Virus record (IMG/VR): IMGVR_UViG_3300032770_000001 | Location: 251,931-315,930 of that record | Direction: 5' to 3' (one strand) | DNA from: a virus | Length of the DNA: 64,000 nt | In this document: piece by piece, positions 31,802 to 37,778 of the stretch | Layout: the number at the start of each line of letters is the position of its first letter | Position numbering within the stretch: position 1 is the first letter of the stretch | Notes under the pieces: generated by a model | The model's database searches: none | The model's input: only the letters and a program-made list of their open reading frames with translations | Told to the model about the DNA's origin: nothing | Position numbers and translations under genes: made by a program

Positions 31802-31816
31802 TCTTTGAAAATTTAT

Positions 31817-31895
31817 AGGGGCGTAAGACTATCTGGCGTCGTCGGCTGGTCTCCAAAACCATGCAGTGGGGGTTCAAATCCCCCCGCCCCTGCCA
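31817..31895 (+). tRNA. tRNA-Trp(CCA)
   Basis: Acceptor AGGGGCG/CGCCCCT, T-arm GGGGG-TTCAAAT-CCCCC, CCA encoded. Anticodon loop CTCCAAA on a short TGGT/ACCA stem. D-arm is irregular. Confidence 0.85.
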
Positions 31896-31896
31896 T

Positions 31897-31984
31897 TGGG
31901 CGATGGTGTAATTGGCAACACACTTGGCTCTGAACCAAGGGACTGATAAAGCTTGTGGAGGTTCGAGTCCTCCTCGCCCAGCCA
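31897..31984 (+). tRNA. tRNA-Gln(CTG), enlarged variable region
   Basis: Acceptor TGGGCGA/TCGCCCA, anticodon arm CTTGG-CTCTGAA-CCAAG, CCA. The variable region is about 17 bases instead of five. A second, ordinary tRNA-Gln(CTG) is at 38096. Confidence 0.85.
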
Positions 31985-32098
31985 ATATTGCAATAGGACT
32001 GGATACTTGCCGAGAAAGGGTACGGCGTTCGCGTCGGAGAGTATTTCGGGTGTCGAGAAGCCAGCCTTACGGCTACAATCCGTGAAAGCCGTTTCGAT
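31985..32098 (+). other. non-coding spacer in tRNA array
   Basis: No protein frame supported. It contains an ACGGCT...AGCCGT inverted repeat (about 32070-32092) and ATACT/AGTAT pairing. It may be a decayed tRNA or a processing spacer. Confidence 0.35.
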
Positions 32099-32175
32099 GG
32101 TGGGCGTAGTTCAACTGGTAGAACGCAGGATTGTGGCTCCTGTAGTTGCGGGTTCGAATCCCGTCGCCCACCCCA
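32099..32175 (+). tRNA. tRNA-His(GTG), copy 1
   Basis: Acceptor GTGGGCG/CGCCCAC with G-1 encoded at 32099 opposite C73, the tRNA-His identity pair. Anticodon arm CAGGA-TTGTGGC-TCCTG; T-arm GCGGG-TTCGAAT-CCCGT; CCA. Confidence 0.94.
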
Positions 32176-32186
32176 AGTTTAGATGT

Positions 32187-32262
32187 GGTGTCATTAGCCA
32201 AGAGGTAAGGCAAGAGGTTGTGGCCCTCTCATGCGTCGGTTCGATCCCGACATGACACCCCA
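32187..32262 (+). tRNA. tRNA-His(GTG), copy 2
   Basis: Acceptor GTGTCAT/ATGACAC, G-1 at 32187 opposite C73, anticodon arm AGAGG-TTGTGGC-CCTCT, CCA. The body sequence differs from copy 1, so it is not a recent duplication. Confidence 0.92.
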
Positions 32263-32300
32263 AGTTTTGAGGAGATAGCAGATTGGATCGACATAGTAAC

Positions 32301-32376
32301 GGGCTTATAGCTCAGAAGGAAGAGCACTGGAATCCGAATCCAGAGGTCGGCGGTTCGAGTCCGCCTAAGCCCTCCA
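32301..32376 (+). tRNA. tRNA-Arg(CCG)
   Basis: Acceptor GGGCTTA/TAAGCCC, D-arm GCTC...GAGC, anticodon arm CTGGA-ATCCGAA-TCCAG, T-arm GGCGG-TTCGAGT-CCGCC, CCA. Canonical. Confidence 0.92.
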
Positions 32377-32387
32377 GAGTTTTGCAA

Positions 32388-32534
32388 GTGATCGCTGGCA
32401 GTCCGATTGATTTTGACTGCCCTCTTTGCGGCAAGCCGAAAGGCGTACCCTGCAAAGTCAGGATCGTGGAAGAGCAGATCGTAGAGATCGACTTCCATCT
32501 TGACCGCAAAAAGTTGACAAGATTGTCCGCATAG
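32388..32534 (+). CDS. small zinc-type protein between tRNAs (48 aa)
   Basis: GTG start (a TTG lies two codons earlier). 'FDCPLCGKPKGVPCKV' is a compact Cys motif found in many phage mini-proteins. The stop TAG is inside the next tRNA, so gene and tRNA overlap by ten bases. Confidence 0.6.
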   Translation: MIAGSPIDFDCPLCGKPKGVPCKVRIVEEQIVEIDFHLDRKKLTRLSA

Positions 32535-32601
32535 CTCAACTGGATAGAGCGCGTGCCTACGAAGCATGAGGTTGGGGGTTCGAGTCCCTCTGTGGACACC
32601 A
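32525..32601 (+). tRNA. tRNA-Arg(ACG), canonical copy
   Basis: Acceptor GTCCGCA/TGTGGAC, D-arm GCTC...GAGC, anticodon arm CGTGC-CTACGAA-GCATG, CCA. Anticodon A34 would need deamination to inosine by a TadA enzyme; none is seen in this window. Confidence 0.9.
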
Positions 32602-32606
32602 TATCA

Positions 32607-32681
32607 GGGGTGTATTGTCGGTTCGAATCCGGCTGGTCGTGGGTTTCACGATCATAGGCTCAAATGGTCAACCAACGCCCC
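32607..32681 (+). tRNA. candidate circularly permuted tRNA
   Basis: The 3' part of a tRNA comes first and the 5' part follows. T-arm GTCGG-TTCGAAT-CCGGC (32617-32633) is followed by acceptor 3' strand TGGTCGT (32634-32640), seven bases (GGGTTTC), then acceptor 5' strand ACGATCA (32648-32654), T8-A9 and a D-arm-like stretch with GG. ACGCCCC (32675-32681) then pairs with GGGGTGT (32607-32613), closing the anticodon stem. Both seven-base helices pair completely, each with one G.U. Anticodon cannot be deduced. A rearranged tRNA relic is the alternative. Confidence 0.5.
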
Positions 32682-32692
32682 GTCGTTTTTAT

Positions 32693-32779
32693 GCCTCCGT
32701 GTCGGCAACTGGATGCCACCCTCGCTACGAACGAGGAGCCCGAAAGGGAATGCAGGTTCGAGTCCTGTCGGGGGTTCCA
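32693..32779 (+). tRNA. tRNA with ACG anticodon (Arg?) and long variable arm
   Basis: Acceptor GCCTCCG/CGGGGGT, anticodon arm CCTCG-CTACGAA-CGAGG, T-arm GCAGG-TTCGAGT-CCTGT, CCA. The variable arm AGCCCGAAAGGGAATGC is long, unlike bacterial tRNA-Arg. Second ACG gene in the array. Confidence 0.75.
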
Positions 32780-32798
32780 TTTTGAAGTATTGAAGAGT

Positions 32799-32987
32799 AT
32801 GAGCAGACTTGAAGAGTTGTACGCGCAGTTGGAAAAGACGGAGCCCGGATCGCCGGAATCGAAAACAATAGCGGAAAAGATTCTGGAAGAGGTCTTCGGC
32901 GGCGTCCCGGAAGGGAAAGAAGGCGCGACTGTTCATGCTCCGGGTTGTAAGTGTGGTTGGTGTTTGATGGGAGATACAAAGTTTTAA
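32799..32987 (+). CDS. small protein with Cys tail (62 aa)
   Basis: ATG downstream of TTGAAGAG. N-terminal helix 'MSRLEELYAQLEKTEPGSPE' and C-terminal 'HAPGCKCGWCLMGD', three Cys. Sits between tRNAs. Confidence 0.65.
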   Translation: MSRLEELYAQLEKTEPGSPESKTIAEKILEEVFGGVPEGKEGATVHAPGCKCGWCLMGDTKF

Positions 32988-32990
32988 CAC

Positions 32991-33077
32991 TGGGATGTAG
33001 ACCGTAATTGGTAGCGGGCGTGGCTGTTAACCACGTGCAGAAATGCCTTGTAGGTTCGAGCCCTACCGTCCCAGCCA
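32991..33077 (+). tRNA. tRNA-Asn(GTT), enlarged variable region
   Basis: Acceptor TGGGATG/CGTCCCA, anticodon arm CGTGG-CTGTTAA-CCACG, T-arm GTAGG-TTCGAGC-CCTAC, CCA. A 14-base variable region with GCA/TGC pairing and an irregular D-arm make it aberrant; the next tRNA is an ordinary Asn(GTT). Confidence 0.85.
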
Positions 33078-33083
33078 GATTTT

Positions 33084-33159
33084 TCCGGGGTAGCTCAGCG
33101 GTAGTAGCGTCCGGCTGTTAACCGGATGGTCGCAGGTTCGATCCCTGCCCCCGGAGCCA
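33084..33159 (+). tRNA. tRNA-Asn(GTT), canonical copy
   Basis: Acceptor TCCGGGG/CCCCGGA, D-arm GCTC..., anticodon arm TCCGG-CTGTTAA-CCGGA, T-arm GCAGG-TTCGATC-CCTGC, CCA. Canonical. Confidence 0.93.
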
Positions 33160-33177
33160 AGATGTAAACGTGCGGTT

Positions 33178-33225
33178 GGGGAGCGGAGCCCTCGGCGAGG
33201 GTGGAAAGCCTAAACTCCGCTCCCC
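33178..33225 (-). terminator. hairpin at the end of the minus-strand gene
   Basis: GGGGAGCGGAG (33178-33188) pairs perfectly with CTCCGCTCCCC (33215-33225); CCCTC/GAGGG forms inside. It overlaps the end of the only minus-strand gene and separates it from the tRNAs. There is no U-tract on either strand, so terminator function is tentative. Confidence 0.45.
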
Positions 33226-33395
33226 GCTGTGGGGGCTGGGTCGCCTGTATAGCGCCACTCCTCATGCTTAGGGCACGGGATGTCGTTTTCGAAGACTTCT
33301 AGGATTGGAATTGGGATGTGGCACTCGCAAAGCAGGATCGCAAAGTAGCGTTCCTCACCGTCTTCGGTTTTTGCGTAGGCACCACAGACCTGCAT
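33210..33395 (-). CDS. small Cys-containing protein on the minus strand (61 aa)
   Basis: The only convincing minus-strand gene. Product starts 'MQVCGAYAKTEDGEERYFAI' and continues with 'CECHIP' and 'IPCPKHEEW', a C-x-C...C-x2-H pattern like the plus-strand protein at 18149. On its strand TTTGG-TATTCT lies six bases before the ATG, the leaderless geometry. Function unknown; opposite orientation suggests separate control. Confidence 0.62.
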   Translation of the reverse strand: MQVCGAYAKTEDGEERYFAILLCECHIPIPILEVFENDIPCPKHEEWRYTGDPAPTAGSGV

Positions 33396-33416
33396 ACTTA
33401 AAGAATACCAAAGTTT

Positions 33417-33493
33417 GGGTGCGTCGTATAGCGGCTGATTATATTCCCCTCTTAAGGGACTTGACGTTGGTTCAAATCCAACCGCACCCACCA
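33417..33493 (+). tRNA. tRNA-Lys(CTT), divergent copy
   Basis: Acceptor GGGTGCG/CGCACCC, anticodon loop CTCTTAA on a TCCC/GGGA stem, T-arm GTTGG-TTCAAAT-CCAAC, CCA. The D-arm (TCGTATAGCGGCTGATTATA) is abnormal. Confidence 0.82.
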
Positions 33494-33513
33494 AGTTTGT
33501 GGTATTGTGTAGT

Positions 33514-33675
33514 ATGGCTTTTACCAAGGAACAACTCGAAGCACTGGCTGCTCCATTGCGGCATGTGATTTTCGACAAGGACACCATCGCGTACCTTGAA
33601 TGGGTTAGAGATAACCCAAACGAGTGGGCACAGATGATGCAGCAGCGCGATAAAGAACGACAATTGGGGGGTTAG
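33514..33675 (+). CDS. small hypothetical protein (53 aa)
   Basis: Starts 'MAFTKEQLEALAAPLRHVIF', ends at a TAG inside the next tRNA (ten-base overlap). TGG-TATTGT lies five bases before the ATG, so a leaderless mRNA is likely. Helical; function unknown. Confidence 0.65.
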   Translation: MAFTKEQLEALAAPLRHVIFDKDTIAYLEWVRDNPNEWAQMMQQRDKERQLGG

Positions 33676-33741
33676 CTCAACTGGCAGAGCAGGGGCCTCT
33701 TAAGCCTCAGGTTGCGGGTTCGACTCCCGTGCCCCTCACCA
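33666..33741 (+). tRNA. tRNA-Lys(CTT), canonical copy
   Basis: Acceptor GGGGGGT/GCCCCTC, D-arm GCTC...GAGC, anticodon arm GGGGC-CTCTTAA-GCCTC, T-arm GCGGG-TTCGACT-CCCGT, CCA. Confidence 0.92.
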
Positions 33742-33761
33742 AATCTAGTTAGGAGTTTGCT

Positions 33762-33950
33762 ATGTTCGGTCCAGCGGAAGATGTACCGGGCGAATGCAAT
33801 GCTCGGTTGGAGATCGGCGACGATTATGGCGACAATGTCGCCACGATGCGTTGCCAGCGGGAGCCGGGTCATCCGGATCGGCACCGCGAAGAATACGTGG
33901 ACGTGGACAAAGGTGTTGTCACCGTCCAGTGGGGCAATCAGCCCGAATAA
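33762..33950 (+). CDS. small hypothetical protein (62 aa)
   Basis: RBS TAGGAG. Starts 'MFGPAEDVPGECNARLEIGD' and contains 'MRCQREPGHPDRH', a C...C/H pattern. Acidic. Function unknown. Confidence 0.65.
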   Translation: MFGPAEDVPGECNARLEIGDDYGDNVATMRCQREPGHPDRHREEYVDVDKGVVTVQWGNQPE

Positions 33951-33953
33951 GAT

Positions 33954-33973
33954 TGGAACGTGTACACGTTCCA
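33954..33973. repeat. perfect 20-bp palindrome
   Basis: TGGAACGTGTACACGTTCCA reads the same on both strands with no spacer. It lies just after a small gene and 40 bases before a tRNA-Pro-like gene. Candidate operator for a dimeric repressor or a hairpin; the neighbouring 50 bases are also GC-rich with CGG repeats. Confidence 0.6.
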
Positions 33974-34011
33974 TCGTCCTCGGCTCGGCGACGGTCGGGT
34001 AGCGGGGACAG

Positions 34012-34082
34012 CGTACCGTAGCTTAGTTGGCAGAGCGTCCGCCTTGGAAGCGGAAGACGCAGGTTCGAATCCTGTCGGCTTT
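34012..34082 (+). tRNA. tRNA-Pro(TGG) with defective acceptor stem (pseudo-tRNA?)
   Basis: D-arm TAGCTTAGTTGGCAGAGC, anticodon arm TCCGC-CTTGGAA-GCGGA and T-arm GCAGG-TTCGAAT-CCTGT are canonical, but CGTACCG and CGGCTTT pair for only three bases and no CCA follows. Downstream GGCTCCGG/CCGGAGCC forms another hairpin (about 34088-34127). Confidence 0.55.
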
Positions 34083-34137
34083 GTGTTGGCTCCGGCAGTA
34101 CCTCGACGGAGGGAATAGTCCGGAGCCGCTTACGTTT

Positions 34138-34413
34138 ATGATACCAGCGTGTGTGACATGCACCGATTGCGGGTTCGCACCATACGGGATGTACATGGTG
34201 ACGAACGAGCTTTGGGCAGCGGCGGGACTGAAGCGTGACGATAACGTTTGTCCTCTCTGTCTGGAGAAGCGTATCGGGCGACCGCTGACACAAGAGGATT
34301 TTACGCCGTTCCCGTGCAATAGGATCATCCGAGCCCACGGGGTTCAGGCGCACATTGATTTTTGGAAGCCTTTAATAGAGGAAGATTATCGTGAACGACA
34401 CATTGGTACTTGA
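34138..34413 (+). CDS. zinc-type phage protein (91 aa)
   Basis: 'CVTCTDCGFAPYGMYMVTNE' and 'NVCPLCLEKRIGRPLTQEDF' give two CxxC pairs and a conserved ERxGRxLT segment known from short phage proteins of unknown function. Overlaps the next gene by 23 bases. Confidence 0.75.
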   Translation: MIPACVTCTDCGFAPYGMYMVTNELWAAAGLKRDDNVCPLCLEKRIGRPLTQEDFTPFPCNRIIRAHGVQAHIDFWKPLIEEDYRERHIGT

Positions 34414-34936
34414 CATGAACTGGCAGCCTGTCGGCTTCTGCTCTTGGCAGAACGCCGTGAAGCTCTGGTACGAAGGGCGTGCTCAGGTCATCAAGGAAGA
34501 CGAGGCGGGCCGCGTGCTGCGTTCTCCATCTTTCACGATGGGTATGCCGCGAGTCATTGTCGTTCGTAACGCTTGGACTCGTCGTCGCCGTCAGGCTGTG
34601 CCGTTCAGCCGTCGCAACATTGCTGTTCGTGACGACTCGACGTGCCAGTATTGCGGCAAGATACTGCACACCCACCAGTACACGCTGGATCACGTACTGC
34701 CGCGTTCGCAGGGTGGTGTGTCGTCTTGGACGAACCTTGTTCTGGCTTGCATCCGTTGCAACAAGTACAAGGCCGGACAGACGCCGGAGCAGGCAGGCAT
34801 GACTCTGTTGAAGAAGCCTGTCGAACCGAAGTCCGATGATCCGAAGTACAACTTCAAGCTGCACATCCGCCACGTCCGTGCCGAGTGGAAGGAATGGTCA
34901 AGCTGGCTCTACTGGAACATCGAATTGGATCGTTAA
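34391..34936 (+). CDS. HNH endonuclease
   Basis: 181 aa, GTG start. 'MNDTLVLDMNWQPVGFCSWQ' then 'RDDSTCQYCGKILHTHQYTL' and 'DHVLPRSQGGVSSWTNLVLA', 'CIRCNKYKAG': a complete HNH nuclease (CxxC, DHV, N, CxxC) of a family found in many bacteria and phages. Neighbouring GIY-YIG and HNH genes make a homing-endonuclease cluster inside the tRNA array. Confidence 0.88.
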   Translation: MNDTLVLDMNWQPVGFCSWQNAVKLWYEGRAQVIKEDEAGRVLRSPSFTMGMPRVIVVRNAWTRRRRQAVPFSRRNIAVRDDSTCQYCGKILHTHQYTLDHVLPRSQGGVSSWTNLVLACIRCNKYKAGQTPEQAGMTLLKKPVEPKSDDPKYNFKLHIRHVRAEWKEWSSWLYWNIELDR

Positions 34937-35544
34937 TGCTGCACACCGTCTACAAAACGGTTTGCCTGCTAAACGGCAAATTCTATGTTGGGTATCACAA
35001 AACTAAAGACCCGTCCGATGGATACCTCGGCTCCGGCACGTACATCCGCCGAGCAGTTCGTAAACACGGACGGGTAAATTTTAGAAAAGAAGTGCTTTTC
35101 ATCTTTCCGGATGTTGAATCCGCGATGGAGAAGGAAAAAGAACTGGTTGAGTTGCATCGCACTAACCCGCTTTGCATGAATCTGAAAGACGGTGGGCTCA
35201 ACGGGAAGATGCCGCCTCATGTCGGGCAAGCAGTAGCGGCAGCCAACCGAAAACGGGTTGGATGGCATCATACAGAGGATGCCCGAAACCGGATGCGAGC
35301 GTCCGGCAAAAAGGTGAAGACGCCACGAGGCGGTTGGAACAAAGGACGAGCGTGGTCGGCTGACGTGCGGGAAAAAATCAGTGAGGCGACTGGTGATCGT
35401 TCCGGTACAAGGAATCCGAATTTCGGAAATAAAGGCTTGAAGAACCCGCTGTTTGGGACGATCCGGTCGCAGGAAACACGAGATCGCATAGCCGCTGCGC
35501 AGCGTGCGCGGTGGGCGCGGAGGAAAAATGGAATTAACGGGTAA
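34936..35544 (+). CDS. GIY-YIG homing endonuclease (SegA-like)
   Basis: 202 aa. The N-terminal GIY-YIG core is visible as 'VYKTVCLLNGKFYVGYHKTK' and 'GYLGSGTYIRRAVRKHG', followed by basic NUMOD-like repeats ('GWHHTEDARNRM', 'KGRAWSADVREKISEA', 'RSQETRDRIAAAQ') that bind DNA. Free-standing, not within an intron as far as can be seen. TAATG overlap with the HNH gene. Confidence 0.88.
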   Translation: MLHTVYKTVCLLNGKFYVGYHKTKDPSDGYLGSGTYIRRAVRKHGRVNFRKEVLFIFPDVESAMEKEKELVELHRTNPLCMNLKDGGLNGKMPPHVGQAVAAANRKRVGWHHTEDARNRMRASGKKVKTPRGGWNKGRAWSADVREKISEATGDRSGTRNPNFGNKGLKNPLFGTIRSQETRDRIAAAQRARWARRKNGING

Positions 35545-35890
35545 GTATCGCATAATTCGAGAGAATGCCGTGGTAGGTGAGGCTGAGGTAGGACCTGATG
35601 GTTCAATCACTGCAATCTACCGACCTTCTGAGAAGTGTGTGTATCATGGGAAGGGCAGCGTTCAATACGGCGGCGTACAACCCGGTCCTGTAAATGGTAC
35701 GGTGAATTTCGCCATCCAATTCGGAAGTCAACTTCCTGTGGGCGGTCCGGGAACAAAATTCGGATTCTCGTTTAACGGCAACAAAGCGGCTGATGGGTCG
35801 CTGGCGTTGCAGGGGCACCTGAGCCCGGTTGCCCCCGCGTTCCGGCAAGTTTATAAGTTTTCGGCTGAAAAAGAGGCGACCGATGGGTAA
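35528..35890 (+). CDS. hypothetical protein (120 aa)
   Basis: Starts 'MELTGKYRIIRENAVVGEAE'. Gly-rich, beta-sheet-like ('GSVQYGGVQPGPVNGTVNFA'). No family recognised; sits between homing endonucleases. Confidence 0.68.
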   Translation: MELTGKYRIIRENAVVGEAEVGPDGSITAIYRPSEKCVYHGKGSVQYGGVQPGPVNGTVNFAIQFGSQLPVGGPGTKFGFSFNGNKAADGSLALQGHLSPVAPAFRQVYKFSAEKEATDG

Positions 35891-36290
35891 CGATTTCATT
35901 TGGGCACCGAAAACCGGACTTAGCAGTCTGTTCACCTTAGAGTGTTTCTATTGCGGCATCGAGCTTAAAACTGATGATTTGAGCAAGAAATACGCAAATG
36001 ATGGGGCTACGGTGGACCACAAAGACCCCGTGAGCAAATTCGGGTCTGAGTTGCCAAGCAATAAAGTGGATGCCTGTCGAAAATGTAACTCGGAGAAGAA
36101 TGATCGTAGTCTCGAAGACTACCGTCAATGGCTCATTGTTCAAAATGAATTGAACACGGAAAAACCCGCAATGATTATGGGGCTTCTGGGTTGCTGGACT
36201 AGCGGTCAGTTGCGTCGTAATCCAAGCCCAATGGCTGTTCTATTCGGGATGGAGTGGTTGTTCCCCGGAGAACTGAAAGGGAAAGTATGA
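35883..36290 (+). CDS. HNH endonuclease-like protein
   Basis: 135 aa. 'LECFYCGIELKTDDLSKKYA', 'GATVDHKDPVSKFGSELPSN' and 'CRKCNSEKNDRSLEDYRQWL' are a full HNH set (CxxC, DH, N, CxxCN). Probably a free-standing homing endonuclease. Confidence 0.85.
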   Translation: MGNDFIWAPKTGLSSLFTLECFYCGIELKTDDLSKKYANDGATVDHKDPVSKFGSELPSNKVDACRKCNSEKNDRSLEDYRQWLIVQNELNTEKPAMIMGLLGCWTSGQLRRNPSPMAVLFGMEWLFPGELKGKV

Positions 36291-36619
36291 ACGTCAAGCG
36301 TTGTTGTGGGTGTGGGCTTGTAACATCTCGGATCGGACCGAACAGCTTTCGAACAACGATCAACCCACTTCAGCTTGTGGGAATTACCGACGAGCATTGG
36401 GCTTCGGGCACCTGTCCTGTTTGTTATACCCCCACATTGAAAGACGGAGCAGGAATAACGATTCGTTTGGTCGGCAACTCCCTTTATGAGGTTGTGGGAC
36501 AAAATAAAACTCTTGATCGAAATGAACTCGTTACGTACCTGTGGGAGCAAGGTCTGAGTGCGCGAGAAACGGCTACCGTTTCTGGTATGATCCACGGGTA
36601 TCACGAAGCAACGTTTTAA
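36287..36619 (+). CDS. zinc-type protein (110 aa)
   Basis: ATGA overlap. 'MNVKRCCGCGLVTSRIG' and 'GTCPVCYTPTLKDG' provide two Cys pairs; the C-terminal half is helical. Function unknown. Confidence 0.68.
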   Translation: MNVKRCCGCGLVTSRIGPNSFRTTINPLQLVGITDEHWASGTCPVCYTPTLKDGAGITIRLVGNSLYEVVGQNKTLDRNELVTYLWEQGLSARETATVSGMIHGYHEATF

Positions 36620-36624
36620 CGGTA

Positions 36625-36663
36625 TTCCCGCACGGTAACATTCACCGTGTGATCGTGCGGGAA
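36625..36663 (+). terminator. nested hairpin, possible terminator
   Basis: TTCCCGCAC (36625-36633) and GTGCGGGAA (36655-36663) pair perfectly. CACGGT (36631-36636) and ACCGTG (36644-36649) form a competing inner hairpin. Only weak T-rich sequence follows, so it may be a switch or a processing site. Confidence 0.45.
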
Positions 36664-36688
36664 ACCTGATTTGTTACCGGACGGGAAT

Positions 36689-36922
36689 ATGCCACACGTG
36701 CAGGGTTGCTTGTTTTGTTTGCTGGAAAAGCTAACTGTGATCTTCGGCTTCGCGGCAATAGGGCTGGTGTGCATCTTCGGGATGCTGGTGGACGCGGTTC
36801 ATTTTCGCTTCCTGATGGCAGCCAAGGATTTGATCGGTTATTTCATCGCTATAGTAGGGATCAGCGTGGTACCGAAAATGATAGATCGGTTTCACGGTTT
36901 ACTGGATCAGTGGGGATTATGA
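36689..36922 (+). CDS. membrane protein (77 aa)
   Basis: ATG behind GGACGGGA (a TTG six codons upstream is possible). Membrane segments about 13-34 and 45-62. Two Cys at the N-terminus. Function unknown. Confidence 0.65.
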   Translation: MPHVQGCLFCLLEKLTVIFGFAAIGLVCIFGMLVDAVHFRFLMAAKDLIGYFIAIVGISVVPKMIDRFHGLLDQWGL

Positions 36923-37113
36923 AGGTCAACCATCAACGCGGGTATCGGGACGAGCGGGATTACAATGCAATCCTGCGTGGTGGTTGCTGGACATGCGGAA
37001 AGCATGGAGCCGCGAGAAACAGACGCGGTCGCAAGAAGTTTTTCAACTCTCGTGAGCGATTCCGGACGCACATGGAAACTCGGAAGCTTGCGAAAGATGG
37101 TGTGGTAGAGTAG
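36919..37113 (+). CDS. small basic protein (64 aa)
   Basis: ATGA overlap. Arg/Lys-rich with 'GGCWTCGKHGAARNRRGRKK', a CxxC followed by a basic patch. Likely nucleic-acid binding. Confidence 0.65.
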   Translation: MKVNHQRGYRDERDYNAILRGGCWTCGKHGAARNRRGRKKFFNSRERFRTHMETRKLAKDGVVE

Positions 37114-37117
37114 GATT

Positions 37118-37193
37118 GACCCCGTAGCTCAGATGGAAGAGCGGTGCGGTCCTAACGCACAGGTCGAGAGTTCGAATCTCTCCGGGGTCTCCA
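37118..37193 (+). tRNA. tRNA-Arg(CCT)
   Basis: Acceptor GACCCCG/CGGGGTC, D-arm GCTC...GAGC, anticodon arm GTGCG-GTCCTAA-CGCAC, T-arm GAGAG-TTCGAAT-CTCTC, CCA. Canonical. Confidence 0.92.
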
Positions 37194-37197
37194 AGTT

Positions 37198-37353
37198 ATG
37201 AACTGGATGTGGCTTTGCAGGATTGGTTTTCACGATTGGGTGTATTCAGTGTTTCGTCCTGTTGCACCTGAATGTGGTGGTGCCGTACCTTGCTACTACG
37301 AGAAACGCTGTGAGCGTTGCGGTCTCGAAGAGAAGGGCGAGGGTTGGTTTTAG
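37198..37353 (+). CDS. small Cys protein (51 aa)
   Basis: ATG overlaps the spacer five bases after the tRNA CCA. 'FHDWVYSVF' and 'YYEKRCERCGLEE' recall the C...H-x-W...RxCxxCG pattern of short prophage proteins. Function unknown. Confidence 0.65.
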   Translation: MNWMWLCRIGFHDWVYSVFRPVAPECGGAVPCYYEKRCERCGLEEKGEGWF

Positions 37354-37360
37354 GGGGCGT

Positions 37361-37579
37361 ATGCCTACTTTGGTGATTGAGTTCAATCGCAAGATGAATG
37401 ACATCCTCCAGCAGATGGCGGATGAGAAGGGCACGACCAAGGTAGATATCATCCGGCGTGCCGTGGCGTTGTACAAGTACCTGACTAACGAACTAGCCTG
37501 TCGCCGTAAGGGTGACACGCCGAAGAAGTTGGTCATTCGCCGGGGCGATCTGATCTTGAAAGAAGTCGTATTGCCGTGA
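37361..37579 (+). CDS. ribbon-helix-helix DNA-binding protein
   Basis: 72 aa. 'TLVIEFNRKMNDILQQMADE' then 'GTTKVDIIRRAVALYKYLTN' is a CopG/Arc-type strand-helix-helix. These dimerise and bind operators. A perfect palindrome lies at 33954, 3.4 kb upstream. RBS GGGGG. C-terminal part is a basic beta extension. Confidence 0.75.
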   Translation: MPTLVIEFNRKMNDILQQMADEKGTTKVDIIRRAVALYKYLTNELACRRKGDTPKKLVIRRGDLILKEVVLP

Positions 37580-37761
37580 GTCTTGAGTGCAGTGAGTGCG
37601 AACGCGATCTGCGCGGTCCTCATGCTGAGGATTGCTCAAGATACACGCCGCCAAGGGCTTGCAAGTGGTGCCCTCATGATGAATACGACCATGATGAGGA
37701 AGATTGGTGCTGGAAATGCGGCACCTTCGGCCCGTGTAGATTCTTTGAACCAGCTTCCTGA
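37576..37761 (+). CDS. Cys/His-rich small protein (61 aa)
   Basis: GTG start overlapping the previous stop. Contains 'CSECERDLRGPHAEDCSRY' and 'CKWCPHDEYDHDEEDWCWKC': eight Cys plus His, likely two zinc sites. Function unknown. Confidence 0.68.
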   Translation: MSLECSECERDLRGPHAEDCSRYTPPRACKWCPHDEYDHDEEDWCWKCGTFGPCRFFEPAS

Positions 37762-37763
37762 AC

Positions 37764-37776
37764 CCTTAAATAGGGG
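37764..37776 (+). promoter_or_regulatory. RBS hairpin
   Basis: CCCTTAAATAGGG, with the 3' arm AGGGGG serving the ATG at 37779. Same design as at 20512 and 48483. Confidence 0.45.
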
Positions 37777-37778
37777 GC

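Noticed and set aside
31758-31985. Minus-strand frames across tRNA genes (about 31758-31985, 32312-32602 and similar)
   Set aside because: They are read through tRNA genes, contain artefactual 'GLEPP' type peptides produced by reverse-complemented T-arms, and are not real proteins.
32602-32690. Group I or II intron inside a tRNA as explanation for the separated halves
   Set aside because: The two halves are only seven bases apart and in reversed order, so no intron lies between them.
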